In this document: piece by piece, positions 1-10,977 of the stretch
How the letters are laid out: each line of letters starts with the position of its first letter
Numbering within the stretch: the stretch's first letter is position 1
From: Poa pratensis
Lineage: Eukaryota; Streptophyta; Magnoliopsida; Poales; Poaceae
Assembly (NCBI GenBank): GCA_947311845.1
Contig: CAMZMU010000075.1
Span: 23,597,421 to 23,661,420, forward strand
DNA length: 64,000 nucleotides
Direction: 5' to 3'
Notes under the pieces: model-generated
Database searches by the model: none
What the model saw: only the letters and a program-made list of their open reading frames with translations
Told to the model about the DNA's origin: nothing
Made by a program: the position numbers and the translations under genes

Positions 1-214
1 CTCAGAAGTTAAGCGTGCTTGCGCTGGAGGATGAGTGACCGAATGAGAAGTTTGACCAGGGTAAGTAATTTGACCTGAGATTAAATATATAATTAGAGAT
101 TAAGTGTGTGACTAAGTGGGAAATTTCGGAATAGAAATTAAGTGTGTGGCTAAGTGTATAATTAGTGAGAAATTAGGATGGGTGACCGAATGAGCCACGT
201 GAAGTCCTGACCCC
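1..214 (+). repeat. 5S rRNA-derived fragments
   Basis: Bases 1-59 resemble the 3' half of a plant 5S rRNA gene: the run GAAGTTAAGCGTGCTTG is followed by a degenerate GGATGRGTGACC (box C-like) and GAAGTTTGACC. Bases 176-212 carry a second, better box C-like match, AGGATGGGTGACC, followed by GAAGTCC. The 5' half of 5S (box A) is absent, so this is not a functional 5S gene. The reverse complement of the same derived sequence lies inside the CACTA element at about 47741-47806, which suggests a transposon-borne 5S fragment. Confidence 0.6.
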
Positions 215-410
215 AAAAAAAAAAACCTCTGGAGACCTTTAGTCCGGGTTGGTAACACCAAGTCACCAACCGAGACTAAAGGTGTATAAAGGTACTCCAG
301 CCCAGTGCTCGGCCGTGGCCACGTGGGAGGACCTTTAGTCCCGGTTTGTGGCCAACCGAGACTAGAGGGGGGGGGGGGGGGCTTTAGTCCCGATTTGGTG
401 CTTTGGGAGT
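215..410. repeat. CACTA-type subterminal repeats, no terminus
   Basis: Inverted and direct repeats of the type ACCTTTAGTCCCGGTTTG and CCAACCGAGACTAAAGG alternate here, with a G tract of about 16 bases near 365-380. Such arrays are typical of the subterminal regions of grass CACTA elements. No CACTA/TAGTG terminus or target duplication is visible, so this is a remnant. Similar TTTAGTCCCGGTT units occur inside the large CACTA element at about 17870-18060. Confidence 0.55.
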
Positions 411-460
411 CTGTCCTTCACCCATCTTTGCATTAATCCTGTCTGCAGACATGAAAAATA

Positions 461-797
461 ATCCATAAAAGAATGGTGGCGAAAGGTGGGAAACCAGCCG
501 ATCAAGGCCTTGAGGAAGCAAGAGATGGGGTTCGCGGCGTATGTGGCCTGGCACTTGTGGAATGAGCGGAATCGCCGAACTTTTCAGGATAAATCTCTGC
601 AGCCGGTCGCAGTTCTGAATCTTATTCGAGATAATGTATCCCTCGTTCGTGAGGTGCTTTGGGAGTAGTCTTTCTTTGCTCTTGTGCTGGGAGGGAGTCT
701 GTTCCCTGCCCTGCCTTCTCTGTGTAAGATGTTTTTTCTCCTATAAATGAAGTGGCAGAGCTCCTGCCGGTTATACGTCAAAAAAAAAAATCCATAA
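461..797 (+). mobile_element. 5'-truncated LINE 3' end
   Basis: A short open frame (about 471-668) ends in a peptide with the signature WHLWNERNRRTFQ, which resembles the C-terminal tail of plant L1-type LINE ORF2 proteins. It is followed by about 110 bp of 3' UTR and a poly-A run at 781-790. ATCCATAA at 461-468 and again at 790-797 looks like the target-site duplication, so this would be a 5'-truncated LINE insertion of about 320 bp. The class rests on the tail motif and the poly-A with duplication; the family is not determined. Confidence 0.6.
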
Positions 798-2108
798 GAA
801 AAATATGGAAAAATGTTAGAATATGGATACAATATTGGAATGTTGGGATAGGGAACGCAAAGAAATGGTGTCTATTAAGATGTCAACGAATTCCAATTTC
901 AGAAAGGACACTATGCAGTCAGAGAATGAACTTCAGCAAGGAAGAGACGTGACATTTATAACCAATACAGGGAGAAATCATTTTAATCAGCAAACAGTTC
1001 TGAAGAAAGATGGCCGATCAGTGTGTCAGCTAAACAGACTACATGCTACCAATGGACCATGGAAATGAAGAAATCATAAAACAATACTATCCTAAGCATA
1101 TATACATCACTGCACAAAATATACTGAGCATATATACAGCACCACACACTTCATCAAGAAACTAGATGGGTGATTGCCTAAAAGTAAGACCTTGCAAGCA
1201 TATCCAAGCAAAGCTTGCAAGGAAAATAAAAATACAGGAAGAGATCACTCTAATCTGCAAACGTGTCTGAAGGAAGATGGCCAACAAGTGTGAGCTAAAC
1301 AGACTACATGCTACCTATCAAGCACTACCAATGGAACATGGAAAGGAAGAAATCATAATTTTTTCCTACTATCAGGAACGATTCACTGTCAACAAAAATA
1401 CAAACAAAACAATGTTCACATAATTCAGAAAACAAATGCGGAGATAGCTAACAGTGTACATTCAACAGCAGAGTACTAGGCCAGTACAAGAGACGGCAGG
1501 CAGGAAATTCAGAAAAACTAGTCAATCGGTACACTCTTGAATCTTGATCCTGTCTAACCATATGCATGTACACTAACACACATTTGCAATCTTGCCGACA
1601 CAACGAAAACAATGCTACTGTGATCAGGATAAGCTTTGACAAAAAGCAAGTTTATTGTTTGGGGCTGCATCCCAAGATCATGTTGACAACAATCAATGTA
1701 TGTAAGCTCCCTCGTAATGCATGGTATATTGGTATGAATGTTGTAAATCTATAAACATGAAAAATAACTCATTATATTGCACAGTGCACACCAGTTTGCT
1801 TTTCCCCTTTCATTTCATTATCAGAAAACTGCTCAACTGCTCCAAGTCAGGCATATAGGGAGACATATAGATGGGAGATTCACAACTCAATTACTACTAC
1901 ACGAGAGACGGATCACAGGTACAAATAGGATGTATATCTTGCAGACAAGAGCTTTCTGATCGCAGGTACAAAGAACTTGGCACACAACCTACAGTTGACA
2001 AACAAAAGCCAATGAACTTGGCACACAACAGGGGACCGATCCAGGTTGAACTAGAGCAAGGATATTTATCTTTCAAGAAGAACTAGAGCAGACTGCAATC
2101 AACTAATA
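798..2108. other. unassigned non-coding DNA with an internal duplication
   Basis: No convincing gene is seen. About 949-1075 and 1242-1367 are diverged copies of each other, sharing CTAAACAGACTACATGCTAC and GGAAGAAATCATAA type blocks. Composition is AT-rich and resembles intron or UTR sequence. It could belong to the minus-strand GC-rich segment that follows, but no exon chain could be built. Confidence 0.4.
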
Positions 2109-2486
2109 TCAAGAAAGGATGAAAATTTTGGGGGAATGTGTGGTTACCTTCAGCAATTGCGACACGGGCATGGGCGGGGGGCGGAGAAGGAGCAGTGACG
2201 GCGATTGGCGGCGAGGGAAGCGGCGGCGCGGGAAGGGCATGGTCGGTGACCGGAGGTGGAGTGGCGAGCGAGGGACGGAGAGGGTCATGGGCTCTGCCGT
2301 CGACCCCAGCATCTCCGCCGCGACCCCGTCGCCGCCATCGGGAGGAGGTCGGCAAGCCCCATCGCCGCCATCGGGCTCTGCCATCTCTCCGTTCTCTGCG
2401 CGTTCCTCTCCGGGGCGATGCAGAGGCAGGTACGCGGCAGCCTGGCAGATCGCGAGATCTCGCCGCTTCGGCTCGCTAGAATTCAC
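2109..2486 (-). other. GC-rich possible first exon, unidentified
   Basis: A GC-rich minus-strand frame of about 125 codons begins with ATG at 2486. It is rich in Pro, Arg and Gly and has no domain I recognise. Reading minus-strand, a GAAG/GTAACC donor-like site falls at about 2135, where composition drops sharply to AT-rich, as at a first exon-intron border. The low-complexity GCC/GGC repeats mean that long frames occur on both strands by chance, so this is recorded only as a possible exon. Confidence 0.2.
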
Positions 2487-2639
2487 GCAGGTGGCCCGCT
2501 AGGTATTTTGCGGGCCCAATTTGCGGGGTGGCGTCGCGGCGCTGTGGGAGGCCCGCGCCAATTGAAACCTGAGACGCAGTCCAGTTGGTTTTGGCACGAA
2601 AATATTTCCCTTCCCTCTCCTCTGACCGCTTCCGCGATC

Positions 2640-3410
2640 CAAATCCAACGATTTTGATCGATCGTGCTGCCGTGTGGGCCCGCCCGATTTCAGTGCCTCC
2701 TGCACTGTTGGAGAGAGCTGGACGTACGTACGTACGTAAATGTCGCTGTCGGAGAAAGCTTGCCGCAATCGAGACGCGACGCGTGTCCCCGCATGCTGAC
2801 ACGTAGGCGGATATTTGTTTGACGCCAGGTTACAAATCCACGTAAACCACAGGCCAAAAATAATAATCCACGTAAAACTAATCAACTCGTGTCCACGTCG
2901 CCTCATAGGCTCATAGCAGGTGACAACCGATTAACAGCTTGACAGCGTGTTGATCGCGCTTCCTTTACTTACCGTCACGTACGAGCGAGCGCGAATCTCC
3001 AAGCTGAGGTGGACGCCATTGTAGAAAGCATACGGCGCTGCTCGGTGTTCGCCCGCGAGTTGCCTCGCGGTTTCTATGTCGGCCACGTGGGCTCCACGCC
3101 GTCCCTCGCTCACTTCACTTCCGAGTTCCGACCAATACCACTGATCTACGCGAGCCCAGCTTACGATCTCCATGCATGAGTGACCGTAGCCGTGACGAGA
3201 CCAATACGATGAGTCGATTGATCGATGAATGATGCAACATTGCGACCGTACCAAAAAAAATCTTGTGCTGCATGCTTGAGTTGCGTTTGCGTAGACCAAA
3301 CGAGATTTGCACGGCCGACCAAAACCACTACCTGCGCGCGCCCACACAAATTTGGGTTATCTTCACACTCTTCTTCACAAATTAAAGGTTATCCTCTCTT
3401 TTCGACAAAT
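2640..3410. repeat. locally duplicated block A, copy 1
   Basis: This non-coding block of about 0.75 kb recurs in the window with high similarity. The recognisable order is CGTGCTGCCGTGTGGGCCCG, a short ACGT repeat (ACGTACGTACGT), GTCGGAGAAAGCTTGCCGCA, GACACGTAGGCGG, CAGGTGACAACCGATTAACA, and GTAGACCAAACGAGATTTGC. Other copies are 35596-35652 joined to 41807-42840, 44408-44878 and 50311-50838. This copy lacks the CACTA and SINE insertions found in copy 2 and so serves as their empty-site reference. Confidence 0.8.
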
Positions 3411-3899
3411 AAAAAAATCCCTTCTTTCCTTCAAGCTCCGTATCAAGTGTTACATATATCACCCAACAAGGACAGCTGAATACTTACTTCCCTTCTGTTT
3501 TCTTTTCAAGCTGCACGGTTGGTTTTTCCCCACTGCATTTTCTTTTTGTTATAAATAAAAGAGTATGTACAAGGAGCTAGAGATACATTGTTAGGACTTG
3601 TTTCCTCTCCTTTCCTCCCCTGATTGTTTTCTCTCCCGAGGTGGTATGCCGCTCCGCGCGCGTCGCGCCTCATAATTTTGCGTGACGCCGCTACCATGTA
3701 TCTCCCGGCGGTTTTAATGAAAATCGTTCAGGTGGGCTATCGCCCCCCGCTGCGCTCTCAAAAAAAAAAGGAGCTAGAGGCGTGCTCCAGGAGAGAGGAA
3801 ATCAAAACTAAATAAGACCAACTAGGCAAAGTAAGCCACCCAAACTTTCATGCCAGCATGCATAAGCTTTACAAGTCGCCTTGTGAAGAAGCAAGGAAA
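3411..3899. other. no gene seen
   Basis: This stretch lies between block A and the Helitron. It holds short pyrimidine-rich and AT-rich sequence. About 3590-3770 reads like LINE/SINE-type tail material (AATGAAAATCGTTCAGG, then an A9 run at 3762-3770). No motif allows a firm call. Confidence 0.35.
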
Positions 3900-5723
3900 T
3901 CTATCTATCTATATATTAAGTTCGCACGAATTTACCTCTCCAGCGCGCGCCACCGCAGCGGGGCACTGTTTTACTGTGCCCCGCTACAGGGTAACAGTGC
4001 CCCGCTGCGATCCAGGCCGTCGCCCGTCGATCGGACGCCCCACAGACCACACCGTCACGTTCTTGCACAAAGACCCCTCAGAAATACATCCAGTGCTCCG
4101 CGTCCACATCTTTACGAGTAAACGGACCTATCCGTAAATTTGCGATATTTCAGGGATTTATTTGTAAAATTATCACACAACTCGACTCTCTCCTCTCTCC
4201 TCCCCCGCGCGCGGCCGGAGCTGCCGCCGCCGCCGCCGGGCCGTCTCGCCGCTGCAGGCCCTCCCGTCCAGATCGAAGCTCACCCGCGGACCGCGTCGAC
4301 CTCCTCTTCATCTTCGCCAAAAAACGCAACCCGGGAAGCTCGGACACGGCCGCAGCGAGGTCGCCTCCCGCGCGGCGACGAGGTTGCCGCCGTCGCCGGC
4401 GCGCCACGCCGACTCTCCGTGCTCCCCCGTCAAATCGAACGACGCCACGGACTCCGCCGCCACCTCCTCTTCGTCTCCGGCGAATCTCACCTTCTGGGAC
4501 GGCCGGGACAGGCCGGAATCGCCGCGCCCGCGCCGCTCGCTTCCGCCGCCGTGTTCGCTCGCTGGTGCAGCCGCTCCGGCGACCAACAAGGAGCGGCGCT
4601 GCCGCTTTCGGCTAACGCGCGTTCACGCGCGGTTGCAGCGTCCAGCCGCGCGTTCTACCTCGCGTGGATGCGCCGTTGCCGTGTTCGCCGTCTCCGCTGC
4701 CGCCATTGCTGGCGTCATCGCTACGCCAGCATGGGGCCCACCTGTCAGCCGTTTTTTTTTTACACAAAATTACAGTGGGCCGCCTGCTGGGCTGGCCCGG
4801 CTGTTGTGTAGCTGGCTCGGCCCACTTTATTTTTTTTTTCCTTTTTTTCCCCCTGTTTTCCTTCTATCCTTTTTTTCCAAAAGTTTGGAAACTTTTCAAA
4901 TACAACACCAAACCAACTCAAATCAGATTCTAGAAAAAATGTGGAAAACAAATATGATTTCAAATGCTTTGGGACCTTTCCAAGTTTTTTCAAATCATAA
5001 TTCTCAAATGACGAAATATTGAATCAAAATAGAAAAAAAAAAAAGATCATGATACAATCAATTATAAACATTTTACAACTTATTACATCGTTTCAAAACA
5101 GACTAATATATTTACAAATAATTTGACTAAACTACCTGTAATTATGCACACACAAAAAAAAAGATGCTACAAACATTGAATATTTGCAGAGAATGCACAT
5201 TCATTTCGTCAAAATATAGAATGAATTCAAATTGAATTTAACAAATACTCAAACAGTGCATTATCTCTGACTTTTGAGTTAAATCAACTACTTAAGACAA
5301 CACACAACATATCATACCAACCCAAATAATTTAACATTTACAAAATAATAGAACTAAACTCGCTCCAAATATACAATTTAGTTTACTAAATACTCAAGTT
5401 GCACTTAACTCTCTCTACCCATGTACTTCGATTTAAATAACGCTCCATTACATGCAAATTTCAAGAAGACGCAAATTCTTTTCCTCTAAAGATGAACTGA
5501 ATTTAACAGTTGCCAATACAGTATTTCCCCTCTAACTAACGATCCAAGTTGCACAATTACGTCAAAATACAAACAAAATAGTTAGACATACCCACGCTAC
5601 AATTTTACGAACTTCCTTCAAATTTCACTAATTTACAAATACTCAGAGAAAAAAAAAATCCCCGCACTTTTAAATTTAAATTTTATCCACACAGGCGCGG
5701 CATCGCCGCGCTAATTTACCTAG
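3900..5723 (+). mobile_element. non-autonomous Helitron 1
   Basis: The 3' end has a GC-rich hairpin (GCGCGGC-ATC-GCCGCGC, about 5694-5710) followed after 9 bases by CTAG at 5720-5723 and then T, the Helitron 3' signature. The 5' end is TC within TCTATCTATATATTAAG; because of the repeated TCTA the exact start may be 3900, 3904 or 3908, each preceded by A. Near the 5' end lie interlocking inverted repeats around GGGGCACTGTTTTACTGTGC. The middle has a GC-rich stretch (4200-4740) that could be captured sequence, then an AT-rich 3' half. No Rep/helicase frame is present. A relative lies at 44879-47182. Confidence 0.8.
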
Positions 5724-6353
5724 TCTCTTCCTGAAAGATCCTTGGTGTCTACTCCCTCCGTTGCTTGGCTACTGTACATTATTGTTGGCTACTCGTACTT
5801 GACAAGGTATGCACTTCACCAGCGGGCGGCGCCGGCGGCCAACGGGAATGGAGATCGAGCCACGCGATCCGCACAGTAGTAGAAGATGGACTTGAAACAG
5901 CCTACGCGATCCGCAGGGAATGGATAATTTGCCAAGTACATCACCGATCTGCACGCATACGCGGGGTTGGTCGGTTATACCCGTACCATCATTGCGCGCA
6001 GGCAGGTCCATGGATATTCCTGAGCGTCCATACCACGTAGTGCATACGTGTATGGTGCCCGTTGCTTGCGTACTCGCCGCGGTACGTGACGTGGAGGTTC
6101 CGGTCGAGCTGAGGTAGCAAGGCCATGGCGCTGTCAGCTCCTCCTATTCCCGACACGCGCTGAAACGACAGAGTCTATATAGACAGCAGACAGCTGACGA
6201 AATAATTCTACTACAGTCCTATCATTGTTCCGTCTCACTCGCTCGAGAGTCAATCAAAAACGATGGATCGGTTTGCAGGCCCTGTCATTCGTGACACGAC
6301 GACGGTATCTCCTGCCGTCGTCGTCGTCGATCGATACATACACCCTCGGGTTC
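5724..6353. repeat. duplicated block B, copy 1 (empty site of CACTA 3)
   Basis: No gene is recognised. Bases 6020-6165 match 47310-47360 joined to 50222-50300, including GTATGGTGCCCGTTGC, TACTCGCCGCGGTACGTGAC and AAGGCCATGGCGCTGTCAGC. Here the sequence runs uninterrupted through CTCGCCGCGGTACG, so it is the unoccupied site corresponding to the CACTA insertion at 47361. A small TATA-like run (TCTATATAGAC) lies at about 6173-6183 without an identifiable gene. Confidence 0.7.
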
Positions 6354-6356
6354 TAA

Positions 6357-7242
6357 GGTTGTGTTTGGTTGTGAGAATCAAGTGGAATGTAATGGAATGG
6401 TTCCACACCTAGAGGTAATTCCTCTGTGAATATTCGGAATAAGGTGGTTCCTCCAAAACGGTGGAACGGCGTGGAATGGGCGCGGGCCTCCTGCTAACCG
6501 TCACCGCTAATCTCGCTCACCCCATGTCTCTCCCGAGTCCCGACCCACCAAACCCTTTCTTCGTCTTGTCCCAATCTGAAGGCCGTGTAGCAGGCGGCGA
6601 CAGTCAGAGGCGAGAAGCAGGCGACGGCGACCAAACGCGAGCAGCAGTTGCTGATGCTGGGACGCGACGAGGAGGCGGCGGCGGCCGAACCCGAGCAGTA
6701 GGTGCCGCGAGCAGGCGGCGGCGGCCAGAAGCGAGCAGCAGTTGTCGAGCTGGTACACGACGAATAGGCGGCGGTAGAAACTGAAGAAGAGGAGCAGCGA
6801 CGTCATCTGCAGGAACTGAAAGAGAGGGTCGACGGCAGCTAGACGAAGGAAGCCTCCAGGGCAGCGGGAGGTGGCCACGCTTGGGCAGCGCAAGTTCGAT
6901 TTTTTACTCAGGTGACTACGAAGCAAGCAATGGATCGATTGGTACTGGATAGTATCCCAACTTGTTTAATTATTCACATGAAAACGGATCGATTGGTACT
7001 GGTACGAATTAGAACAAAATACTAGCACATATGTGGAAGGTATGTTCACCATTAAAATGAAAGAGGTGAGATGAACCAAATTCTAGCCATTCCATTCCAC
7101 CTTTTTGCTCCAACCAAACACAAAACGGAACCATTCCATTACAGCTTTTTGTCTCAACCAAACACAATAATGGAACCGACCCATTACACTGGAATGAAAT
7201 CATGACATTACGTTACACTTCGTTCCCGAACCAAACACACCC
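6357..7242. mobile_element. PIF/Harbinger (Tourist-like) non-autonomous element 1
   Basis: Terminal inverted repeats GGTTGTGTTTGGTT (6357) and its near complement AACCAAACACACCC (ending 7242) are flanked by TAA at 6354-6356 and 7243-7245, the 3-bp TWA duplication typical of PIF/Harbinger elements. Internal sequence is about 0.9 kb with a GC-rich simple-repeat core (6590-6780) and repeated GGAATGGAAT-like motifs near both ends. No transposase is seen. Confidence 0.8.
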
Positions 7243-7850
7243 TAAGGCCTTGTTTACTCCAGAGGTTTTTCAGGGGTTGGAAAGTTTGGGAATTGGAAGG
7301 GATTTGGTGAATCCCTCCCATTCACCCAATCCCCACATTTCCCTACATATCCCCTCTTTTCCCCTAATTCGTGCTGTTTACTTACAAGTTTGGGGATGGC
7401 AGGGTATTGTAGTGTATTGAACTTGTAATAAAAACTGAATCTTTGCTCAAGTAAAAATCCAATTTTTGCATCACACAAATTTTGTTCAATGCGAAAATAA
7501 ATCTGCATGTAGTTTAAACATTGAGGCCTTGAGGAACCGCGCGCGCTGTGCTGGCCTTGAGGCCCGGCGGGGACGGCACGGACATGACATGATCTTTTGA
7601 TGACGCGGACGCCGGCGGCCGCGGAGATCAAGAAAACCATGATCTCCGGCGGCCTCCTTGGCGGACGCCGACGGCGACGTGAGGAGGAGGGAGAGGGGAA
7701 GAGGTTTCTCACCGGACTGGAGGCGGATGCGGAGGAGGCGTCCGTGGCGGCGTCGTTGGCACCGTCGCCGCCGTCTGTGCTGTCCCAATCCCGATCCCCG
7801 AAGAAACGCGAGCCCACCCTCGCGTGTGAGAAGGACGACGCGTGAAGGCT

Positions 7851-9985
7851 ATTTTTTTTTTTTTTTGAGAATCCTCCCTACTTATACATTAAGAACTAGC
7901 AATGATTACAGGAAAGTTTAAACCCTCAGGGGGGTTGGAAAACCAAACATGACGACCTGGAGGAAGCGAAGTTGCTGTCCTCGCTAGGGAATGAGCTTCA
8001 ACATTTGAACCCCGCCCTTCATGCCTGAACGATACTCCTCCTCTCTCCCTGGCCGCGGTAGAGATCTCTCTAAGCACACTGCTGAACAGTCCCAGGTTTT
8101 TGCCCTGTAAACCCTGGACTACCTCCATACAAATCTGATGCAACCATGATGTCACGCACATGTAAATCAGCTGCCAAAGCTAGTACTTCACGGCAAGCCA
8201 ATGCTCTAGGCAGCCCGGGTGAGTGACCCCCTCGAAAACAACTGCCGAAGCTCCCATATATGTTCCTGTATCCGATCTACAAAGAACGCCAACTGCGCCT
8301 CTGTTCGTCGTCTTGGCGACGGCTCCGTCAGCATTAAACTTGCAGCTTCCTGCTGGCGGTGGTAACCATCTCGGCACAGGCTTGCTCTGGCGAACACCTC
8401 CTGGTGTAACCTTCTTCCTTGCAGGCACACATTCAAGGTCTCGGATGAAGCTCTCGACAAACTGCATGGTGGCCATCGGACTATGGAAGATATCCTCGTG
8501 TATCGCTTTCCTTCTGGCGTGCCAGATTGCCCAGAGTGTGACCAGCATTTTCGTCAAGTCCTCTTCCTTTATGGACTCAAACATGGAGAATAACCACTGT
8601 CTTGCTGTCGGCTCCCTCGATAAACTGATGTGCTCTGATATTGTTTGATCCGTGATCGCCCAAACACAACGCGACATCATACATTCTAGCAGAGAATGCC
8701 GCCAAGAATCTTCTTGGCCACATAGTGAGCAGGCGCTCGTCGCCGCCATTTTCCCGTGGTGGCGAACGTCTCCCGTCGGAAGCGAGTGTTGCGCTAATCT
8801 CCATAGGAATAACCGAATTTTCGATGGAACTTTGCACTTCCACAACTTAGTCCAGCTCTGCCCCTCGTTTACTCCACTCGAAGAGGCTGCACGGCCCTCC
8901 AACCTGTCCTCTCGAGTTTTCTTCGTCGAGGCCAACAGTTTATATGCCGACCGAACCGAAAAAACACGTTTTCTCGTAGTGCCATGCCCAAAAATATACT
9001 TGGTTCCTTGTGCTTAGGGTATGTTCCTGATGACTCTCCTCTAGCTTACTGTCAATCCATGTCGCCGACGTGGTGTCGATGAAATCAGAGACCATGCGAG
9101 GGGGTCCGCCTTCCGTGCAGCAACCGGCCGGAGTCGTTCGTCCCGCGGAAGCCAGCCCTGATCCCATGCATGGATAGTCTGCCCATTTCCAACTCGTCGT
9201 ATAAGTCCCAGCTTCAGAGCATCTCGACCCTCAAGAATCGATCTCCACACTTGCGAAGGTGCGAGCCAAGCTCAGCTGTAAGGATGTCGGAGGTAGGGAA
9301 GTAAACAGCCTTCAGCATTCTTGCGCTCAATGATGAAGGTTCTTGCAACAAACGCCAGGCCTGCCGTGCCAATAACGCTATGTTGAAGAGTTCAATATCG
9401 CGGAATCCTAGTCCTCCTGCATATTTTGGTTGAATCATCGTGTCCCACGAGACCCAACAGGTGCGACGTTTTCCATCCTTGCTGCCCCACCAGAAATTCC
9501 GAATCATGGTGGTAATATGCTTGCATAATCCCCTAGGTAACTTGAAACAGGACATGGAGAAAGATGGAACTGCCTGTGCCACAGATTTGATTAGAATTTC
9601 CTTTCCGCCCACTGACAACAATTGTTCTTGCCATCCCAAGACCTTCTTCCACACCTTATCTTTCAAGTACTTAAACGCTCCACTCTTGGATCTACCAACA
9701 TCCGACGACATCCCAAGATATTTTTCATTGAGTGTTTCTCTTTGAACCTCGTGTTCTGATTTGACACTCTCTCTTATCACTCCCGACATCCTTTGGTGAA
9801 AAAGATGGATGATTTATCAACATTGATCCTTTGCCCTGAAGCATTGCAATACTTTTGCAAAGCATTTTTCACTTCCAAAGCTCCTTCCCTACTCGCCTTG
9901 AAAAATCGTCTGCGAAGAGCAAGTGGTTCACCACTGGTGCGGTGGGAGCCACCTTGAGTCCGTTAAGTGCTGACGACTGATCATA
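7851..9985 (-). mobile_element. 5'-truncated L1-type LINE 1
   Basis: A T15 run at about 7852-7866 is the poly-A tail on the minus strand. The coding remnant reads from about 9960 leftwards, and the 5' end is lost before the reverse-transcriptase core. It sits inside Harbinger-like element 2. It belongs to the same family as LINE 2 at 60550-63505: both share NEKYLGM.SD.GRSKSGAFKYLK and the WRHSL zinc-knuckle context. A target duplication was not identified. Confidence 0.8.
7889..9960 (-). pseudogene. LINE ORF2 remnant (RT end, zf-RVT, RNase H)
   Basis: Read on the minus strand, pieces of one LINE ORF2 follow in order. The reverse-transcriptase active-site motif LLFADD lies near 9905. The RT C-terminal region (9789-9214) contains NEKYLGMSSDVGRSKSGAFK and PKYAGGLGFRDIELFN. 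The zf-RVT region with CSLCGQEDSWRHSLLEC and a plant RNase H domain (8935-8180) have the first catalytic Asp kept in FNADGAV. The C-terminal tail (8161-7889) contains NVEAHSLAR. Frame changes separate the pieces (near 9895, 9215, 8950 and 8180), so no complete protein is encoded. In a LINE this protein would copy its RNA into DNA at the target site. Confidence 0.85.
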
Positions 9986-10113
9986 AGATTTCTCAGGATT
10001 TCTCGGATGGCCCGGGAAGTAAACGGGCCTTCCGGGATATTTCGGGATTTGCGGGTGGATTGGGAATTTCCCTCGCGAACCCGGAAAATACCAGCGGAGT
10101 AAACAAGGCCTAA

Positions 10114-10554
10114 GTTTGTACTCGATCAAGGACGGGAACGTACTACGTCTACGTGGATAGAAAGCGAGGCGTGCAATCACGATGCTTTCCTACCAAGCCA
10201 GCAAGGAGCAACAGCTAGCGCGGTGTTTTCTTTCTTGCTGTAGCTAGCTGTTTGACCCCGTCGCACGGGACAGGTTTCCGATCAACCAAGTTATGATGCA
10301 CGACTTGAAAAAAAATAAGTTGTGATCTCTTGTGGATGATCAACCAGTTCCCTGTCGATCACCGCGTGACATTACATTGATTAGATATGCTGAGTGGCCG
10401 AGCCAAAAACTCTTGATCTGCTCAAAGAGCACTTCGACACCTTTTTTTTTGTATAATACTCTTATTAGTTTCCCTTTAAAATACTCTTGGATGATCTAAA
10501 ACGAATTCAAACAATAAAAGTTAAATAGTACTTAATTATTACATATCACAATAC
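10114..10554. other. no gene seen
   Basis: Spacer between Harbinger-like element 2 and the HARBI1-like relic. It is moderately AT-rich and no repeat, RNA or coding signal was recognised. Confidence 0.4.
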
Positions 10555-10977
10555 AAATTAATGGTTCATCAACACTTGATGCTCTGATTCTCACTCATGG
10601 CCAAATGGTCGTCGACAAGATCGGCCGGGATGCCACATGCTAGCTGCCGCAATGCGGTTGTCACCTTTTGGTAGTTGTTATGCCCAAGTTCTCCGGCGGC
10701 ATTCCTCTTTTGCTCGAAGAAGAGATCATGAATCTTCACACGTTTCACAATTTGCCTGAACAAATTGATGGGCATCCGGAATAACCGGCGGCGGAAAAAA
10801 CACTCAGGATAAACAGGGTTTGGATCGAACTAGTTGCGCATGAGCTTATTGTCAGCTTCAATACGTTCCCTCCGAATCACCTCACGGCCAAACACCGAAC
10901 CTCCATGCGCTTCGGCTTCTTGCTCTTGTGCAACATCAATTAAAACCATTTACAAACAAAGTGTTTTCATGCTCAAA
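10555..10977 (-). pseudogene. HARBI1/PIF-type transposase relic
   Basis: On the minus strand a frame runs from about 10955 to 10569 with one in-frame TAG near 10830. The peptide contains VYPECFFRRRLFRMPINLF and LFRQIVKRVKIHDLFFEQKR, then a segment ending LACGIPADLVDDHLAMSEN. This matches the N-terminal region of plant HARBI1-like nuclease/transposase proteins, which lies before the DDE domain. The DDE domain is missing. The 5' side is cut by the CACTA element starting at 10978. The stop codon and the missing catalytic part make it non-functional. It is probably a decayed PIF/Harbinger element or a domesticated-gene fragment. Confidence 0.7.

Larger units (their letters stand above)
7246..10110. 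mobile_element. PIF/Harbinger-like element 2, carrying a LINE
   Basis: The ends are GGCCTTGTTTACTCC at 7246 and GGAGTAAACAAGGCC ending at 10110, a 15-bp perfect inverted repeat. TAA flanks both sides (7243-7245 and 10111-10113), so it shares its left duplication with element 1. The outer arms (7246-7440 and about 9986-10110) are AT-rich. The interior holds an unidentified GC-rich segment (7500-7850) and an L1-type LINE. The element probably expanded to 2.9 kb through the LINE insertion. Confidence 0.8.

Noticed and set aside
1..59. Functional 5S rRNA gene
   Set aside because: Only the 3' half is similar, box A is missing and the sequence is diverged.
215..400. Possible microRNA precursor from the TTTAGTCCCGG inverted repeats
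   Set aside because: The inverted units belong to CACTA subterminal arrays and occur in many orientations; nothing marks a defined precursor.
4140..5022. Overlapping 212- and 223-codon frames in Helitron 1 as captured genes
   Set aside because: They are GC-rich, low-complexity, present in several frames, and no protein family was recognised; the homologous part of Helitron 2 does not keep the same frame.
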